In this document: piece by piece, positions 62,466 through 64,000 of the stretch
How positions within the stretch are numbered: the first letter of the stretch is position 1
Layout: each line of letters begins with the position of its first letter
Assembly: GCA_020055645.1 (NCBI GenBank)
Contig: CM034549.1
Location: 30,589,930-30,653,929, forward strand
Length of the DNA stretch: 64,000 nt
From: Tomocerus qinae
Lineage: Eukaryota > Arthropoda > Collembola > Entomobryomorpha > Tomoceridae
Direction: 5' to 3'
Program-made: the position numbers and the translations under genes
The notes under the pieces: generated by a model
What the model was told of the DNA's origin: nothing
Databases searched by the model: none
What the model saw: only the letters and a program-made list of their open reading frames with translations

Positions 62466-64000
62466 ATGAAATATTGTTTTATTGTCCTGATATTTTTACT
62501 CGTAAAATTGGAATCTACTCTGGAATACGAAGGAAACGAAGAGGATTTTGAATTTGAGGATGGAGGAGACCAGGAAGATGATTACACAAATGGGAATTCT
62601 CCAGGACGGGCATTTGGAGAGTCTTGCAACAAAACGGAGCAATGTGATCCAGAATTGTGGCTGAGTTGTGTGGAAGGAAGTTGTGGCTGTACTTCGGAGC
62701 AGATATCTTCTGTGGACGAGTATGATGGACCTACTAAAACTTATTGCATTGGGTTAGCAGGGGCAAATTGTGAAAGCAAGCGGAAAACAGGAACTACTCG
62801 TCGAAATCGAAAAGTAAAATCACTTAGTTCATTTTTCGGAATCCGATTGGGAATTAGTTCTCCGAATTTCTACAAGAATATGGACTGCATAGAAAACGCA
62901 GAGTGCGATGGCCTTCGTTGTGTCTGTCATCCGGATTTCTTTCGAAATTCCAATGGTTCTTGTGCGAAGAAGAAAGCAATGTACCAGAAATGTAGTTCAA
63001 ATGAAGAATGTCAAAAATCGGAGTCTTTGGTTTGCTTGCAGGGCAAATGTCGCTGTCCCTTTTCTTTGATAGCTGAAAGGAATTCTCACGGGGATCGAAA
63101 ATGTGTTATTCCAGCCGGTGGGGTCTGCAACGAGATAATGGGTCTCGTGAAGGATGAAAATGGATACAATATAAATGACAACGACTGTGTGCGAAATGCG
63201 GATTGTTCGGGTAGAGTTTGCGAGTGCAATCATAACTTCCGCATATCAACAGACAAGTCATGCGGGGGCGACTTTGGATCTGCTTGTGGAAAAGGACAGC
63301 CTTGTTCAGACATACAATTCGTGTGCCGAGACTCGCGTTGTCAGTGCAGGTACTCTGCCCACCAGTATTATGACGAAGAGCGACGATTGTGCCTCAGCCT
63401 AGCTAATGGACCTTGTTCGAATCCAATAAATTCGGAAATCATTGGAATTGATGTCATAAGTGGTGGGAGCAGGAGTAGATGGAGAGATGGAAGTGTAAAT
63501 GGCAATTGGGGTAATCGAACAAAATTCTTTAAGGGCAAATGCTCTCCTAATTCCATTTGTGTGAATAATGGCTACTTTAATGAATGTGTGTGCAAGTCTG
63601 GGTTTGCTGAGAACAGCGAAGGAAAGTGCATTAAGACTTACGGAGCGAATTGTGAAAAGGATAGTGACTGTAGTGGGAACGACCGATTATCGTGTGTGAA
63701 CGGTAAGTGCAAATGCCCGGATGCTTACTCCGTCTATTCTCCGGAAACGAGACGCTGTCTTGGCTTGGTCGGTTCCCGATGCTCCAGAATTGGATTTGGA
63801 AGCAATGCTATTAGCAGTTCCACCAGCAAAGGTATTATGGCCATGGCTGCAGGAGTAGCTGGAGTGGCTGGAGTTGCGGGAGCTGGAAATTCCTATAACC
63901 CCACGGAAGACACTCCCGGCTATTGTATACAAAATGCTAGCTGTGTCCAACCTGTGAAGAGCGTACATGGAAAATGCATTTGCAACGGAGGATTTGAGCC
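62466..64000 (+). CDS. Secreted EB-type cysteine-rich protein (EB5), 3'-truncated by window
   Basis: ATG at 62,466 opens a frame that stays open for 511 codons to the last base of the window. The signal peptide is MKYCFIVLIFLLVKLEST. A very acidic linker follows (EGNEEDFEFEDGGDQEDD). EB modules then follow the paralogue order: AFGESC, CDPELWLSC, GLAGANC, CVCHPDFF, CRCPF, CECNHNF, CQCRYSAHQYYD, CVCKSGF, CKCPDAYSVYSPETRRC and GLVGSRC. A basic insert (KRKTGTTRRNRKVK) sits in the second linker. In the variable C-terminal loop there is a Gly/Ala/Val run (GIMAMAAGVAGVAGVAGAG), followed by the start of the closing module (CICNGGFE). The stop should lie within roughly 10-60 bases beyond the window if it ends like its paralogues. 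Confidence 0.85.
   Translation, partial: MKYCFIVLIFLLVKLESTLEYEGNEEDFEFEDGGDQEDDYTNGNSPGRAFGESCNKTEQCDPELWLSCVEGSCGCTSEQISSVDEYDGPTKTYCIGLAGANCESKRKTGTTRRNRKVKSLSSFFGIRLGISSPNFYKNMDCIENAECDGLRCVCHPDFFRNSNGSCAKKKAMYQKCSSNEECQKSESLVCLQGKCRCPFSLIAERNSHGDRKCVIPAGGVCNEIMGLVKDENGYNINDNDCVRNADCSGRVCECNHNFRISTDKSCGGDFGSACGKGQPCSDIQFVCRDSRCQCRYSAHQYYDEERRLCLSLANGPCSNPINSEIIGIDVISGGSRSRWRDGSVNGNWGNRTKFFKGKCSPNSICVNNGYFNECVCKSGFAENSEGKCIKTYGANCEKDSDCSGNDRLSCVNGKCKCPDAYSVYSPETRRCLGLVGSRCSRIGFGSNAISSSTSKGIMAMAAGVAGVAGVAGAGNSYNPTEDTPGYCIQNASCVQPVKSVHGKCICNGGFE

Noticed and set aside
1-64000. tRNA, rRNA, CRISPR or bacterial-type operons
   Set aside because: No cloverleaf with A and B boxes, no rRNA stretches and no regularly spaced repeats were seen; the DNA is clearly eukaryotic.

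Overview
This is eukaryotic, AT-rich, intron-containing invertebrate DNA. The gene set (short gastrulation/chordin, an innexin, an M13 neprilysin-like protein and a tandem array of secreted EB-type cysteine-rich proteins), GT-AG introns and small exons point to an arthropod. The EB array makes me favour a springtail (Collembola) or a related basal hexapod; that placement is inference.

Layout. 1-18,673: about 18.7 kb with no coding sequence I can support. It is best read as a giant 5' intron (or upstream region) of the sog/chordin gene and holds simple repeats and a 90-bp perfect inverted repeat. 18,674-27,348 (+): eleven exons of sog/chordin, from the second half of VWC1 through the CHRD repeats to VWC4 and the stop; the signal-peptide exon was not found. 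27,349-35,044: gene desert. 35,045-35,618 (+): a small unrecognised protein, tail-to-tail (7 bases between stops) with 40,716-35,626 (-), an 18-exon M13 neprilysin-like type II membrane protein. All 18 exons join in frame to 1,043 residues, but the zinc/catalytic residues are replaced, so it looks like a pseudo-peptidase.

41,981-64,000 is dominated by five secreted EB-type cysteine-rich paralogues on the + strand (41,981; 51,033; 57,826; 60,253; 62,466, the last cut by the window end). Interleaved on the - strand are a two-Ig-domain single-pass membrane protein (47,238-43,595), whose 2.5-kb intron is packed with MITE-like inverted repeats and a minisatellite; an innexin (53,977-53,088, 5' end unresolved) lacking the second extracellular-loop cysteines; and a possible small secreted protein (56,454-56,134).

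How they work together: sog is a BMP antagonist of dorsoventral patterning and is probably unrelated to the rest. The EB proteins, Ig protein and M13-like protein are all secreted or surface proteins with extracellular disulphide-rich or binding domains. The EB genes share one architecture and clearly arose by local duplication; their variable C-terminal loop is the most rapidly changing part. Exon boundaries were derived by hand from splice consensus and reading phase; no similarity search was run.
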